38,538 bases of DNA from IMG/VR virus record IMGVR_UViG_3300020595_000080, positions 1 to 38,538 of that record; one strand, 5' to 3'. Both the position numbers and the translations under genes were made by a program. This DNA is from a virus. The notes below the pieces were generated by a model. That model was not told the DNA's origin. It worked only from the letters and a program-made list of their open reading frames with translations, and searched no databases. Shown one piece after another: positions 26,334 to 35,509 of this stretch (its first letter is position 1; every line of letters starts with the position of its first letter).

Positions 26334-29300
26334 TTAATAGCTACCTCCTGTTGTCGAACTTGTACTTGTACTTGTTACATTCAAGCTCGTGCTCTGAATA
26401 CCTGTGTTTACTGCGGTAGTACTTGTGGAAATATTGCCACTTGTCTGTAGTTTAGTAGCAGTTACTTCGTCAATAATTTCAATATCACTAACTCGTGCGC
26501 CACTAATGAATATTTCGTCTGCTTCTGCTTTTACTTCAAACAAACTACCAAATACGTCTAATGAACTGTTTGGTACAACTACAAATGTTACTAAGTTCGG
26601 ACTTAGTTGCTGTAATACATATGCTGTTAGTTCCGAGAAGTAGAACGTGTCGCCAAAGTCCCAATTTTCCAAAGCAAAGAATTGGTTAATAGCCGCTAGT
26701 GTCTGTGCTATTAAATCATTATCGTTAATAACTACTTCTGGATTCTTTACAATTTTAAATGTTGCCTGCAAGTTAGAGTCTGCTTTATTGCCAAATAGTA
26801 TCTTATACTTAACCGGATGGTAAACAATTTCATCACTAATTGACTTAATTTTGTTAAGCTCTGTACTGTAATTCAAGTACAGTTGATCACTACTTGACGG
26901 AAGCGGATAAGTTGCTTGATCCTGTAGGTAAAGTCTAAACTGGGTGTCATAAGAAGCAGTTAGCATGTAAACGTCAATTATATTACTTGCGCTTGGATCT
27001 AAACGTCTGTCTTTATCCGCAGCGTGAACATAGTGGAATTTAATGTTGTCTCTGCCTTTGTGTCCTACGTAATCTGCTGTAGTTAACAATTGGCTTGTTT
27101 CTTTGTTTAATACTTGGAATAGATTTTCTTGTATAAAGTAGAAAATTTGTCCATCATCATAAACACTAGTAACTTGTAAATCACTACGCTTAGCAAATAT
27201 AACAATAGCATCATTTGAATTATCAAAGTAAGTGTATGTCTCAGTACCGTCGATATTTGTTTGCTTTTTCCTAAACACTACTTTACTAGTTTCGTTTACG
27301 TCTTCAGCAACTACTTGTTCGAACAAGTTAGGGTCGTCTACTACACCATCTTCGTCGCTGTCAAAGAACGTAATTTCAATTTTACTACTATCAACATAAC
27401 CGTCAGAGTCCCTAACAGTTGCTACTATTTCCCAATCGAAATCAGTAGTAAAAGATTCTAAGCTATCGGGCTTTGTATTAATACTCAATACTGAAATTTT
27501 ATCCTTGATAACTTTACCAGAACTAGTTTCAAATACCTTATCCGAAGAGTCAAAGAAGAATCTAATCTCACTAGGGCTTTCAAACACGTATCGACTTGTA
27601 CGATATGTAATGTTATACTTTTTTCCAACTGGCTCAAACAACAATATCCAGCTTGAGTCAACTTGCTCACTTGAAGTGTTGCCTGCTTTTGTTAGCGAGA
27701 AGTTACTAATTAAATCCAAGTTGTCCAGTGTAATTACTTTCCACTCCTGGCTAGTACTATCAAATCGTAATCCAAATGTGTTATTAGAAAAACATTGATC
27801 TATAATTTGGACTTTTATGTCGTCGGTAATAATATTTGCTAACTTAGGAATAACCCTGTCAAGTTTAGCACCAGTTGGAATACTGTCAGTAAGCTTAACA
27901 GCGCCGGAGCTGTCTGTGCCTGTATCGGTGCCATCACCTTGTACGCTTATTATCTTAGACCAAATATATGTCTTAGCGCCTATATGGTCAGCAGCGCCTG
28001 CCATTAAGGTGTTGTCATCCATAAAGTGGAAGCCGTCTGGTGCTGTAAATTTTACAAGTGTGTTTGGTACTAACAAACTAAGTGAAGACTTAGAAAAGCT
28101 TCCTAGTGGAACATTCTCGCCACTTGTGTCAGTTACAAATCCTGTATTTTGATTAGTTTTAGTTGTTTTGCTATCCCAAGTATAGTTGTTATCAACAACA
28201 GACAGAACCGGATACTCGTTATAGTAAAAATTACGTATGTTGTAATCTTTAAGTAACGGCTGAATTGTGTTTTCTATAGCACCTTCGATATCAGTTTTAG
28301 TTTCGTAAGTAAAGTTAGTTTTACTAGTGCTGTCTTCTTTGTAAATAATACCGTCGTTGCCGAACAAATTAGTTTTGCTGTATCTTCCGGTACTGTCGAT
28401 TAAATCAAAATACCTACTAATACCACTGCTAGTACGGTTTACGCTTTTTACTTTTACAACTTCTTGATTGCGTGTTAGCGGAGCTACTTGATAATCTTCA
28501 GCTGTAATCATTCTGTTCTGAGTGTAGTAGTTACTAGGCGCATTATTTTTAATATTTTCATTTGATTCAGAAGCTGCGCCGTTGTCAATTGCCGTCTTTA
28601 GCTGTAGCGTAAGCGACAACGTTTCTAGTTTATTTGTATGACTAATGTACGGCATTGTTACTGTTATAGTACCTAAGTTGTTAGGTGTAATAATAGTAGT
28701 AGAAGAGTCGCTTATTCTGTAATAAACTTTGAAATTACCTTTCGGTACATTGCCAAATACACCGTCGCCGAACACCAAGCTCATTCTATCTTCAATACGT
28801 GTTTGTACACTGTAAATGTTCTTAACGCCTTTTTCAACACTGTTGTAAATTACGTTGTTACCTTCAGTAGCACTAACCTTTGTCCATAGCTCAGCTTCCC
28901 TGCCAGCGTCGTCGAGGGAGTAAAGCCAAACATCAGTTTCGTTAATGTTTATATCATCAATAGCAACTACTTGATTAGTAGTTGGATTAGATAAGAAGAA
29001 CGTACCGTCTACAAGCTCACCTTGTCTAAAGTGTGTAAAGTAACCGTTAGAATCACTAGCTTTGCCTTTGCCGTCATCTTGGTAGATAAAGGAAAACTTG
29101 TTTCCTAGGAATGGATCCTCTTCTTGGATCATGCCTTCGGAAACTTTTGTACTAACAACTTCGAACTTTTTGTTTACACCATTTACAGCTCGAGTAAACG
29201 GAAACAACGGTAAGTCTTCGTTGTTAGAATTAACACGGTACTGCTCAGTGTACACACCATTTACTGTGTCTTTAGCAATTGGATTTCCAATACCAGCATT

Positions 29301-29798
29301 TACAGGCAGAGCAGCGTTGAGGATTTTTGTAATTTGCTCATGACTGTTAGCATTTGTTAGATCGTTCCAAACAACTTGTGTACCAGCTAGGTTTAACCCG
29401 CTGCTGTCAAAAATACGTTCAGATGTAGCAACACTGTGTAGCTTTAGTAAGCCGTTCGCAGACTGGTTACGCTTAGCATGATAACTTAGCAGTCTAGCTA
29501 GGCGTAGTACGCTTTCTCTTCTTTCTGCTGTTTCAAGAAAGTTTTCTCTAGCGTTTAGATCTGTTCTAAACGAAAAGCTTTGCCCCAAGTACGCAATAAG
29601 ATCAACAAGCGCCATGTACTCACTAGATTCAATGTAGTCGTTAAAGTCCTCAGGGTAATTAGTCCTAAGGTATGTAACCATTGTACGGCGTAAGTTATCA
29701 AAGTCATATGATAAGAACTCAGCGTTTCTAAAGCTTTGATAAATGCGCTTCCAGTCTTCAGCAACTAAAAGTCTATTCTGTCTGTCTGTTGTTGACAT
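26334..29798 (-). CDS. 6: Baseplate wedge protein gp6
   Basis: 1154 residues. The N-terminus (RIYQSFRNAEFLSYDFDNLR, YLRTNYPEDFNDYIESSEY, LVDLIAYLGQSFSFRTDLNA, ETAERRESVLRLARLL) is the hallmark of T4-type gp6. A baseplate-J-like core lies at about 335-460: LVFGDGVFGNVPKGNFKVYY, then the SNENIKNNAPSNYYTQNRMI segment and ITAEDYQVAPL. gp6 forms the iris ring of the baseplate wedges in T4. The protein is much longer than T4 gp6 (660 residues), with an extended beta-rich C-terminal half and a Ser/Thr-rich tail of about 40 residues. It is the first gene of a late transcript, with the promoter 21 bases upstream and a GAGGATAACGAA ribosome site. It is followed at once by the giant gene, matching the gene 6-7 order of T4. 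Confidence 0.93.
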   Translation of the reverse strand: MSTTDRQNRLLVAEDWKRIYQSFRNAEFLSYDFDNLRRTMVTYLRTNYPEDFNDYIESSEYMALVDLIAYLGQSFSFRTDLNARENFLETAERRESVLRLARLLSYHAKRNQSANGLLKLHSVATSERIFDSSGLNLAGTQVVWNDLTNANSHEQITKILNAALPVNAGIGNPIAKDTVNGVYTEQYRVNSNNEDLPLFPFTRAVNGVNKKFEVVSTKVSEGMIQEEDPFLGNKFSFIYQDDGKGKASDSNGYFTHFRQGELVDGTFFLSNPTTNQVVAIDDININETDVWLYSLDDAGREAELWTKVSATEGNNVIYNSVEKGVKNIYSVQTRIEDRMSLVFGDGVFGNVPKGNFKVYYRISDSSTTIITPNNLGTITVTMPYISHTNKLETLSLTLQLKTAIDNGAASESNENIKNNAPSNYYTQNRMITAEDYQVAPLTRNQEVVKVKSVNRTSSGISRYFDLIDSTGRYSKTNLFGNDGIIYKEDSTSKTNFTYETKTDIEGAIENTIQPLLKDYNIRNFYYNEYPVLSVVDNNYTWDSKTTKTNQNTGFVTDTSGENVPLGSFSKSSLSLLVPNTLVKFTAPDGFHFMDDNTLMAGAADHIGAKTYIWSKIISVQGDGTDTGTDSSGAVKLTDSIPTGAKLDRVIPKLANIITDDIKVQIIDQCFSNNTFGLRFDSTSQEWKVITLDNLDLISNFSLTKAGNTSSEQVDSSWILLFEPVGKKYNITYRTSRYVFESPSEIRFFFDSSDKVFETSSGKVIKDKISVLSINTKPDSLESFTTDFDWEIVATVRDSDGYVDSSKIEITFFDSDEDGVVDDPNLFEQVVAEDVNETSKVVFRKKQTNIDGTETYTYFDNSNDAIVIFAKRSDLQVTSVYDDGQIFYFIQENLFQVLNKETSQLLTTADYVGHKGRDNIKFHYVHAADKDRRLDPSASNIIDVYMLTASYDTQFRLYLQDQATYPLPSSSDQLYLNYSTELNKIKSISDEIVYHPVKYKILFGNKADSNLQATFKIVKNPEVVINDNDLIAQTLAAINQFFALENWDFGDTFYFSELTAYVLQQLSPNLVTFVVVPNSSLDVFGSLFEVKAEADEIFISGARVSDIEIIDEVTATKLQTSGNISTSTTAVNTGIQSTSLNVTSTSTSSTTGGSY

Positions 29799-29819
29799 TT
29801 CGTTATCCTCGTAATATAA

Positions 29820-29827
29820 TATTTATC
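29820..29827 (-). promoter_or_regulatory. T4-type late promoter for gp6 (GATAAATA)
   Basis: The minus strand reads GATAAATA, 21 bases upstream of the gp6 ATG, in the 49-base gap after gp25. It is part of a perfect 7-base inverted repeat (29822-29836). Confidence 0.72.
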
Positions 29828-29836
29828 CAGGATAAA
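29822..29836. repeat. Perfect inverted repeat overlapping the gp6 late promoter
   Basis: TTTATCC, one central base, then GGATAAA. The one-base centre does not allow a full RNA hairpin (only the outer five A/U-rich pairs could form), so a DNA-level role or coincidence with the promoter is more likely than a terminator. Confidence 0.5.
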
Positions 29837-29847
29837 ACTAGTGTTTT

Positions 29848-30348
29848 TTAAGACAGGTTGGCTCCGAACGGTACTGAGCTTCTTTGGATATTCTGCGTTG
29901 TAGGTAGCAAGAACCCGGCTCTTTGATCGAACCTAAGCTGCATATATTCTGTCAAATTGTATGGTCTGTACAGTATGCTAGCTTCAATTTGCACGCCGTG
30001 ATCGTACTGATCAACTGTGATCTTATCAACTGCTACTCGAGGATCAAAATTACAGATTTCAGTAACGTTTTTTGTAATAGCTTCTTTAAGTGTGTCTGTT
30101 AACGGCTCAAATAGTACGTCCCAAATAATAGTACCAAAAGTAGGATCACCTAGCTTTTCGCCTTGACGTATATGGAAGTGATTTATAATATCTTGCTTAA
30201 TACATTCAAAGTCATATACTGTTACACCTTTACGGGTTGGGTCAGTAGTAGAAAAGCCAACATATGTTCTGCCGGGTAATCCGTAATCAAAAGATCTACG
30301 TGACGGTACTACTACTTCCTTATAAAGTTTTTTCTCTAATTTAGCCAT
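29848..30348 (-). CDS. 25: Baseplate wedge protein gp25
   Basis: 166 residues with the gp25-like fold (family PF04965, shared with type VI secretion TssE). Visible conserved parts are YGLPGRTYVGFSTTDP, VYDFECIKQDIINHFHIRQG, EKLGDPTFGTIIWDVLFEP and the C-terminal strands QIEASILYRPYN. The motif around residues 55-75 (RQGEKLGDPTFGT) corresponds to the segment that contacts the sheath-initiating wedge in the family. T4 gp25 is 132 residues; the extra length is at the two ends. The ATG overlaps the gp5 stop as TAATG, with a strong GAGGAGG ribosome site, so it is translated from the same late message as gp5. Confidence 0.93.
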   Translation of the reverse strand: MAKLEKKLYKEVVVPSRRSFDYGLPGRTYVGFSTTDPTRKGVTVYDFECIKQDIINHFHIRQGEKLGDPTFGTIIWDVLFEPLTDTLKEAITKNVTEICNFDPRVAVDKITVDQYDHGVQIEASILYRPYNLTEYMQLRFDQRAGFLLPTTQNIQRSSVPFGANLS

Positions 30349-32093
30349 TAGTAGCCTCCTCTATCTTCATGTACTTTTACGTTTGCGTTACCTGTATCCG
30401 AGTGCCACGTATTTTTAGCATACACCGGTTCTGCGTCTTCTGTTTTCTCTACGCCATACAGGATTTTCTCAGGGGTGTATTTTGTAGGATCTAAGTTTTC
30501 AGTTTGTTTCCAAGGTTGCTTTCTTGGTACACGCCTCAATGGTGTTTTTAGTGTTTCGGTTACATCGGAATATTTTGCTTTTTCTTTGTCGAGCATTTCA
30601 AAACTTGCTGGTAATTCTTGAATCATTTCTGGCATTTGATCGTACTGCATTTCTTGATCACTTGAAGGTATCTCTCCAACTTCGGTAGGCTCTACCTCGT
30701 GTTCGCTACTACGCAGGTTGCCAGAAACTTTAAAGTTACCTTTAATTAATATGTCTTGATCAGTGGTTGTAAGTTGTGTTTTTCTTGTAGGTTTAAATTC
30801 AAGTTCGTCAGTTTCTCGATTATACTTTAATTTAAAAGTAGTTTCGCCAGACGCAAACTCATCTTTGTTTCTGATATCAATGCCTTTAGTAGCTTGTACA
30901 TCAAACTTACCGTCATTAACTCTCAACGCAAAAATTGGGTCTGCGTCGGGATCTGGTCTTTGTTCAATGTTAATAGAAGTTTTAGCTGAAATGTTTAGTT
31001 CGTCTACATCAATGTTAAGTTGATGTGCATGAAAGTTTATTCCTGCTTTTTCGTCTTTCTCAGTAGCCATGCTAATGCCACCACGTGAGTAAACGTCAAT
31101 CTTACCGTTAGCTGTGAATTCCATCCAGCTATCACCGTTAGAATGAATTATACTAATAAAATCTTCACTGTTGTGCATAATAATTTTATGCCCTGTGCGG
31201 GTTTCAATTCTAAACTGCTCGCTGTGAGGTATAGTATCCTCACCAGCCGGCGCAGGTACATATTCACGCTTGCCGTCTTTGGCGAGAGCAGTACGCTGGA
31301 GACCCGGGTTGCCGTCGTCCATTACTATGTTAGTACCGCCAAGTCTTGAGAATGGCCTTTCACCGACCATCTTGCCTTCTTCGTGAGCAGTTCTATTCAT
31401 CATAGGGCCGGAATACTTCGGAGGTCCTGCGCTTGACAGCCCTAATACGTTTGAAGGAATTTCTCGTCTTGGACTTGAAGTTTGCGGTCCGCGGTCTGGA
31501 TCAGCCCAAAGACCGTTAACTTTTTCTAGCTTAACTCTATTGTCATATAACGGCGCACTAGGGGAGCTGTTTCCTTTAAACGGGCCCGCTTCGTTGAGCT
31601 GTCTTTCGTTACTACTTGGGTCATTAGTTACCGCAGGTCTTGCTCTTTTATTATATTCAGCTTCGAAGTTAGTAAACATATTAGCGTTCATATACGGATC
31701 AGGAATAAATCCTACGTAGTATGCTTCGCCATCTCCGCCCTCTGTAACAAGTACTAATACAAAAGTACCTACATCCGGTGGTGTTGCCCATAGACCGTAA
31801 CTTTGTTGGTTGTTATCATATGCGTCTGTTTTAGTAAGACCAGCTGCTGATAGTTGGCCTCCGAACGGTGTTGTACGTTTAGCAACTACTACAGTGCCTT
31901 TGTCACCAGGGATACTCGAACCTGCTTTACCAGAAGCAAATAAGCTAACTTCGACCTGTCCCATTCGTCCCGGGTCAAGATTGTTTTCTACTCGGCCAAC
32001 ATATATGCCTGGGTTTACACGAACGCCGGTTGCTAACGAAGTATGTTTAGAAGTAGTACTAAAATCTTCCTGTTTTGCTGCTACGTCTACCAT
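30348..32093 (-). CDS. 5: Baseplate hub/spike protein gp5-like
   Basis: 581 residues. Residues about 25-150 form the OB-fold typical of the gp5/VgrG family (VNPGIYVGRVENNLDPGRMG, VEVSLFAS, YGLWATPPDVGTFVLVLV, EAYYVGFIPDPYMN). Residues about 290-430 are the start of a spike-like beta-prism (FRIETRTGHKIIMHNSED, FISIIHSNGDSWMEFTANG, KIDVYSRGGISM, LNIDVDELNISAKTSINIEQ). Between these, where T4 gp5 carries its lysozyme domain, I see a Pro/Asn-rich linker and no E-D-T lysozyme catalytic pattern, so this version probably does not digest peptidoglycan. The C-terminal ~150 residues are charged and proline-rich. gp5 is the trimeric puncturing spike of the tail. It lies directly after the hub-like gene (TAAATG) and overlaps gp25 by one base. 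Confidence 0.85.
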   Translation of the reverse strand: MVDVAAKQEDFSTTSKHTSLATGVRVNPGIYVGRVENNLDPGRMGQVEVSLFASGKAGSSIPGDKGTVVVAKRTTPFGGQLSAAGLTKTDAYDNNQQSYGLWATPPDVGTFVLVLVTEGGDGEAYYVGFIPDPYMNANMFTNFEAEYNKRARPAVTNDPSSNERQLNEAGPFKGNSSPSAPLYDNRVKLEKVNGLWADPDRGPQTSSPRREIPSNVLGLSSAGPPKYSGPMMNRTAHEEGKMVGERPFSRLGGTNIVMDDGNPGLQRTALAKDGKREYVPAPAGEDTIPHSEQFRIETRTGHKIIMHNSEDFISIIHSNGDSWMEFTANGKIDVYSRGGISMATEKDEKAGINFHAHQLNIDVDELNISAKTSINIEQRPDPDADPIFALRVNDGKFDVQATKGIDIRNKDEFASGETTFKLKYNRETDELEFKPTRKTQLTTTDQDILIKGNFKVSGNLRSSEHEVEPTEVGEIPSSDQEMQYDQMPEMIQELPASFEMLDKEKAKYSDVTETLKTPLRRVPRKQPWKQTENLDPTKYTPEKILYGVEKTEDAEPVYAKNTWHSDTGNANVKVHEDRGGY

Positions 32094-34343
32094 TTACACT
32101 GTTCCTTTAAAGTTTGTTCCAGGTTCAACCAAGGTTACCGAATTGCCAATGTCGCCTTCTTCAATCGGTGCAGAAGCTGTGCCAGCGCCTTGATTTCTAT
32201 GTCTGATACAATTTAGTACCTGCGTAAAGCCTTCACGACTAAAAGTACTATCAATAGTTAACACTTGATACATGCCTGTGAACTTATACTGTTCCATCTT
32301 GTACCACGGTGTTCCCATATCAAAAGGCGTTTCAAAATTAATTTGAATATCGGCTTCGCTTTGTATGTATTCTATCTGTTCGTCTTTAGTAACGTTGCCG
32401 GCGCCCTCGGCAATATAGTTGCCGCAGCCGCTACTAGTTAAGTAATACGGGTCACCGTGGATCTTCATCTTTATGCTAAGTAGATCTACTTTTGAATTCA
32501 TAAGAATCTCATGCCAATTTCTATTACTTTGTGTCTCAGGATGCTGTACTAATTGAGCGCCTGTTGTTTTAGAAGGGTTAGTAACAGGTTTGCCTGTCTG
32601 AGCAACGCTGTCCTCATCTCCAAACGTGTCTGGTCTAGTAGCAACCTTAGGAACCATATTAGGATCAGAATCAGTTTGCCCTGCTGGTAAACCTTCAGTG
32701 GTTGATCGTTCAAGCTGTCCGATATCGTTGCCAATCGGAACGTAAAACGAATAGTTAAAATCTAAGTCAAGATCAAGAATATCATTGTTCTTACCTGTAT
32801 AGATGTAATCGTAAATCCTATGAGGGTTAGTACCGCCGATGCCTTTTGATCCAGGCGCAGCAAATCTGTTCATTGATGCTTGATACGGAATAACACGATA
32901 GATATAGATTTTTCCTGTGCGCCCTGATTGCGTTTCTTTAGGGCCGTCAGTTGCTAGTACATAACACTGTAACTTAAACCAAGGGCACTTACCCGGGGAC
33001 TCTGCACCTGGCTTCCACATTCCGTACTCTCGGCCGTATTTACTAGCAAGAATAACTTCTTCAATAACGTTAATTAACTTCTGTCCGGCGTATATTTGTA
33101 CACTTCTTGAATCACCAGGAAGCAATGAGTTGCTTGGATTATTACGCATACGGTCTTCGTCGGCTGCTGCGTTATCTTCGCTGGTGTTTACGTGCGCTTC
33201 TCTATCTTCAGGCTGCTTGATAATCTCAGACTTTCCAATTACATTCATATTGCTCTTGTAAGAGCTGTAAATTTGAGATCCTAAATCGTGTGAACTTTTG
33301 CTTGTTCCAAGCTGGTATGTGTTAATATCGTTTTCAAAATTATCTAAACTATTTTTCCCGTCATCGCCTGGTGACCCGGTGCCTTTTAAAGACTCAAAGA
33401 GCTGCTGGTAGTCGACTGGTAGATCAGTAAGCCCTGCTGAAGGTACGCCAAGTATCGATGCTTCTTCAGCACTTGTTTTAGTTTCTGGGAATACAATATA
33501 GAATTGATCACCTTCTTCTTGCGCACCAACATCTGTTGATTTGTTTTCTATGTTGTTCATTGCTGCGGATAAACTGTTAGCGCCCGTCATTAACATTTCT
33601 TCAACTGTTCTGCCCGACAGCGTGGCATTTTGTTTAATAGTTGCCACTTCGTCGTTCCACGCTTGATCATTCCACGCTACTGCTAAGCACTTGTAAACTG
33701 TGCCTGCTTCGGTGACTGTAAACTTAGCTTGAACTATTTTAACTGTAAAATTATACGGGCCAACAGTAGTAGCGTTTCCGCTGTCATCAAAACCGTCAAA
33801 TTTTACAGCCAGCATCATACCGGCATCAGCATAGTTTCTAAAGCCTTGTGCTTTTGACGCTTTGTCTAGATCTTTAAGAAAGTTACCCATGCTGTACGGT
33901 TCAACAATATCAAACGCAAATGTCAAAGAGTGAGCACCACGTATCCCAGTGGTTGCTGAAATAAGGCTTCTAACATTAACATTATCAAAATGATAATCCG
34001 ACTTGCCCATATCTTCGGCAACTGTTATGCCATTTTTAAATTTTCCTATTAACGGATCAGGAAAGTTTGTTTGTGATTTATTTAGAACCGACAAGGACCA
34101 CATCCAACTATAGGTAGCAAACTTATGTAGGGGATTTTCTTTAGGCCCTCCGCTTGCTGCTGCTCCGCCTCCTGATGACGGCAAAGTGTTTCCGCCCGAT
34201 CCTTGAAACTCTCTATTCTGCCTTAAGTAGAAAAAGTCCTCTGGTGTTTCATGCGTCCAGGTTCTCCAACTGTCGTCGGCTGTTGCTTGAGGTGTACTTT
34301 CACCGCCTTCGTTTCTGCTAGCATCGGTTCTAATCACTCCCAT
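32094..34343 (-). CDS. Probable baseplate hub protein (gp27-like role)
   Basis: 749 residues. After a disordered Gly/Ser-rich N-terminus (about 45-68) come structural segments: HKFATYSWMWSLSVLNKSQ, SLTFAFDIVEPYSMGNFLKD, AGMMLAVKFDGFDD, and YKCLAVAWNDQAWND. The C-terminus has LLSIKMKIHGDPYYLTSSG, PWYKMEQYKFTGMYQVLTID and SREGFTQVLNCIRHRNQG, a pattern I associate with hub proteins of T4-like phages that bridge tail tube and spike. The middle (about 270-420) is low-complexity and charged. No catalytic motif is seen. It lies between gp53 and gp5, and its ATG overlaps the gp53 stop, so it is translationally coupled. The hub assignment is from position and C-terminal pattern and is moderately sure; structural status is safer. 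Confidence 0.7.
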   Translation of the reverse strand: MGVIRTDASRNEGGESTPQATADDSWRTWTHETPEDFFYLRQNREFQGSGGNTLPSSGGGAAASGGPKENPLHKFATYSWMWSLSVLNKSQTNFPDPLIGKFKNGITVAEDMGKSDYHFDNVNVRSLISATTGIRGAHSLTFAFDIVEPYSMGNFLKDLDKASKAQGFRNYADAGMMLAVKFDGFDDSGNATTVGPYNFTVKIVQAKFTVTEAGTVYKCLAVAWNDQAWNDEVATIKQNATLSGRTVEEMLMTGANSLSAAMNNIENKSTDVGAQEEGDQFYIVFPETKTSAEEASILGVPSAGLTDLPVDYQQLFESLKGTGSPGDDGKNSLDNFENDINTYQLGTSKSSHDLGSQIYSSYKSNMNVIGKSEIIKQPEDREAHVNTSEDNAAADEDRMRNNPSNSLLPGDSRSVQIYAGQKLINVIEEVILASKYGREYGMWKPGAESPGKCPWFKLQCYVLATDGPKETQSGRTGKIYIYRVIPYQASMNRFAAPGSKGIGGTNPHRIYDYIYTGKNNDILDLDLDFNYSFYVPIGNDIGQLERSTTEGLPAGQTDSDPNMVPKVATRPDTFGDEDSVAQTGKPVTNPSKTTGAQLVQHPETQSNRNWHEILMNSKVDLLSIKMKIHGDPYYLTSSGCGNYIAEGAGNVTKDEQIEYIQSEADIQINFETPFDMGTPWYKMEQYKFTGMYQVLTIDSTFSREGFTQVLNCIRHRNQGAGTASAPIEEGDIGNSVTLVEPGTNFKGTV

Positions 34344-34669
34344 TAGTTAACTCCGAGTGTTTCTCTTAGTAACTCAGACTGTGGCAGGAATATTTCTACC
34401 CCTGCTTCGAAATCATAAATTGGATCTCTAATGGTGTCTAAATTACGTTGAGCAAATACCCACCACAAGTCAGGTGTTTGATATAAGTCAAACGCTAACA
34501 AGTCAGGACGGTGTGTGTACTGAGATTCAATTGTATAAAGTATATCGTTCGAACGAGCAGGAACAGGACGTATAGTAAGATAGCTTAAATATAAACCGTT
34601 TTTAACTTCGGTGTTGAAGTAAGGACTAGCTTTATGATAATTAATTTTATCAAATCCAAGAATACTCAT
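34343..34669 (-). CDS. 53: Baseplate wedge protein gp53
   Basis: 108 residues. The conserved core is YTHRPDLLAFDLYQTPDLWW followed by VFAQRNLDTIRDPIYDFEAG and a final FLPQSELL, the gp53/LysM-like signature: a Trp-Trp pair, then 'RN', 'DPI' and 'aG'. In T4 gp53 (196 residues) clamps neighbouring baseplate wedges together. Here only the core fold is present, as in the short versions of marine T4-like phages. It overlaps both neighbours by a base, in the order cap-like protein, gp53, hub-like protein, gp5, gp25, so the set is one translationally coupled late message. Confidence 0.85.
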   Translation of the reverse strand: MSILGFDKINYHKASPYFNTEVKNGLYLSYLTIRPVPARSNDILYTIESQYTHRPDLLAFDLYQTPDLWWVFAQRNLDTIRDPIYDFEAGVEIFLPQSELLRETLGVN

Positions 34670-35487
34670 TACATAAATCCTCCGCCTTTGCCAGCAGCAA
34701 AGCTTTGTAGACTAAATGTCTGTGTCTTACTTCTGCTGTATGCTACTTTTAACGAGCAACTAATTTCACACTTAGTCGGAGCATATGTACCTGTTGCTGC
34801 TTGAATGTAATCAGGGTCGGACGGTAAGTTTATACTCCAGCTAGAAACTACTACTGGCACATCTTGAAACATATACTGACCGTATCCGTTTAGAAATACA
34901 ATCGGCGGTGGTGAACCTTGATTAGCACTGCCGGCATACGCACTTTTAGTCATTGTACTAAAATAGTGTTGTGCCGCAATAATATAAGTTGCCTCGTCTT
35001 CGTTCTGACAAGTAAATGTTCCACTAATAGAAATGTCAGTAACTCTTGAGTTTTGATACACAACATAAGGATACAGCGCATGAGTTGGTGTCATTTCTGA
35101 ATAGTCTGCGCCAGTACCATAACTAATATTCGGAGTGTACGGGAACATCAAGCCGCCGGTGCGTGCTAAACTTCCGTGTAATGGTCCGAAGCTGATACCC
35201 GACGGTATGGTTAACTTTACTCGCCAGTCCGGGGCGCCTGACGCTTTCCACCTTGCTGTTACAAAAGGCAGCGGTGTTGGGTTTGCTCCGTTTGGTAAGT
35301 TACGCTTTCTTAGATTACTAACATAGTTTTCAGTATCGTATATTTCGTTAGCTGCGTCTGCGTTTTGAGTATTGTTATCTCCATATATAATAGAGCTACC
35401 AGACACGTTTTCCGAAGTAGACTTAGGGGATTGCGACGATCTACTTTGTGCTTCTGCTGTTGGATTTTCTATAAACTCTAGAGCCAT
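34669..35487 (-). CDS. Tail tube cap/baseplate protein, gp48/gp54-like
   Basis: 272 residues. The N-terminal ~75 residues are polar and probably disordered. The core has PDWRVKLTIPSGI, GLMFPYTPNISYG, YQNSRVTDISISGTFTCQNE, YIIAAQHYFSTMTKSAY, PPPIVFLNGYGQYMFQDVPV and VSSWSINLPSDPDYI. This is the pattern of small tail-tube-fold proteins of T4-like phages that cap the baseplate and start tube assembly. I cannot separate gp48 from gp54 by eye, so no symbol is given. It is the first gene of the leftmost-reading late operon, with a late-promoter-like element 22 bases upstream and an AGAGGA ribosome site before the ATG. Confidence 0.65.
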   Translation of the reverse strand: MALEFIENPTAEAQSRSSQSPKSTSENVSGSSIIYGDNNTQNADAANEIYDTENYVSNLRKRNLPNGANPTPLPFVTARWKASGAPDWRVKLTIPSGISFGPLHGSLARTGGLMFPYTPNISYGTGADYSEMTPTHALYPYVVYQNSRVTDISISGTFTCQNEDEATYIIAAQHYFSTMTKSAYAGSANQGSPPPIVFLNGYGQYMFQDVPVVVSSWSINLPSDPDYIQAATGTYAPTKCEISCSLKVAYSRSKTQTFSLQSFAAGKGGGFM

Positions 35488-35509
35488 TTTTTTATCCTCT
35501 TTGATAACT

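Noticed and set aside
29822-29836. Inverted repeat after gp25 as a transcription terminator
   Set aside because: The centre is one base, the remaining RNA stem would be A/U only, and there is no U-run.
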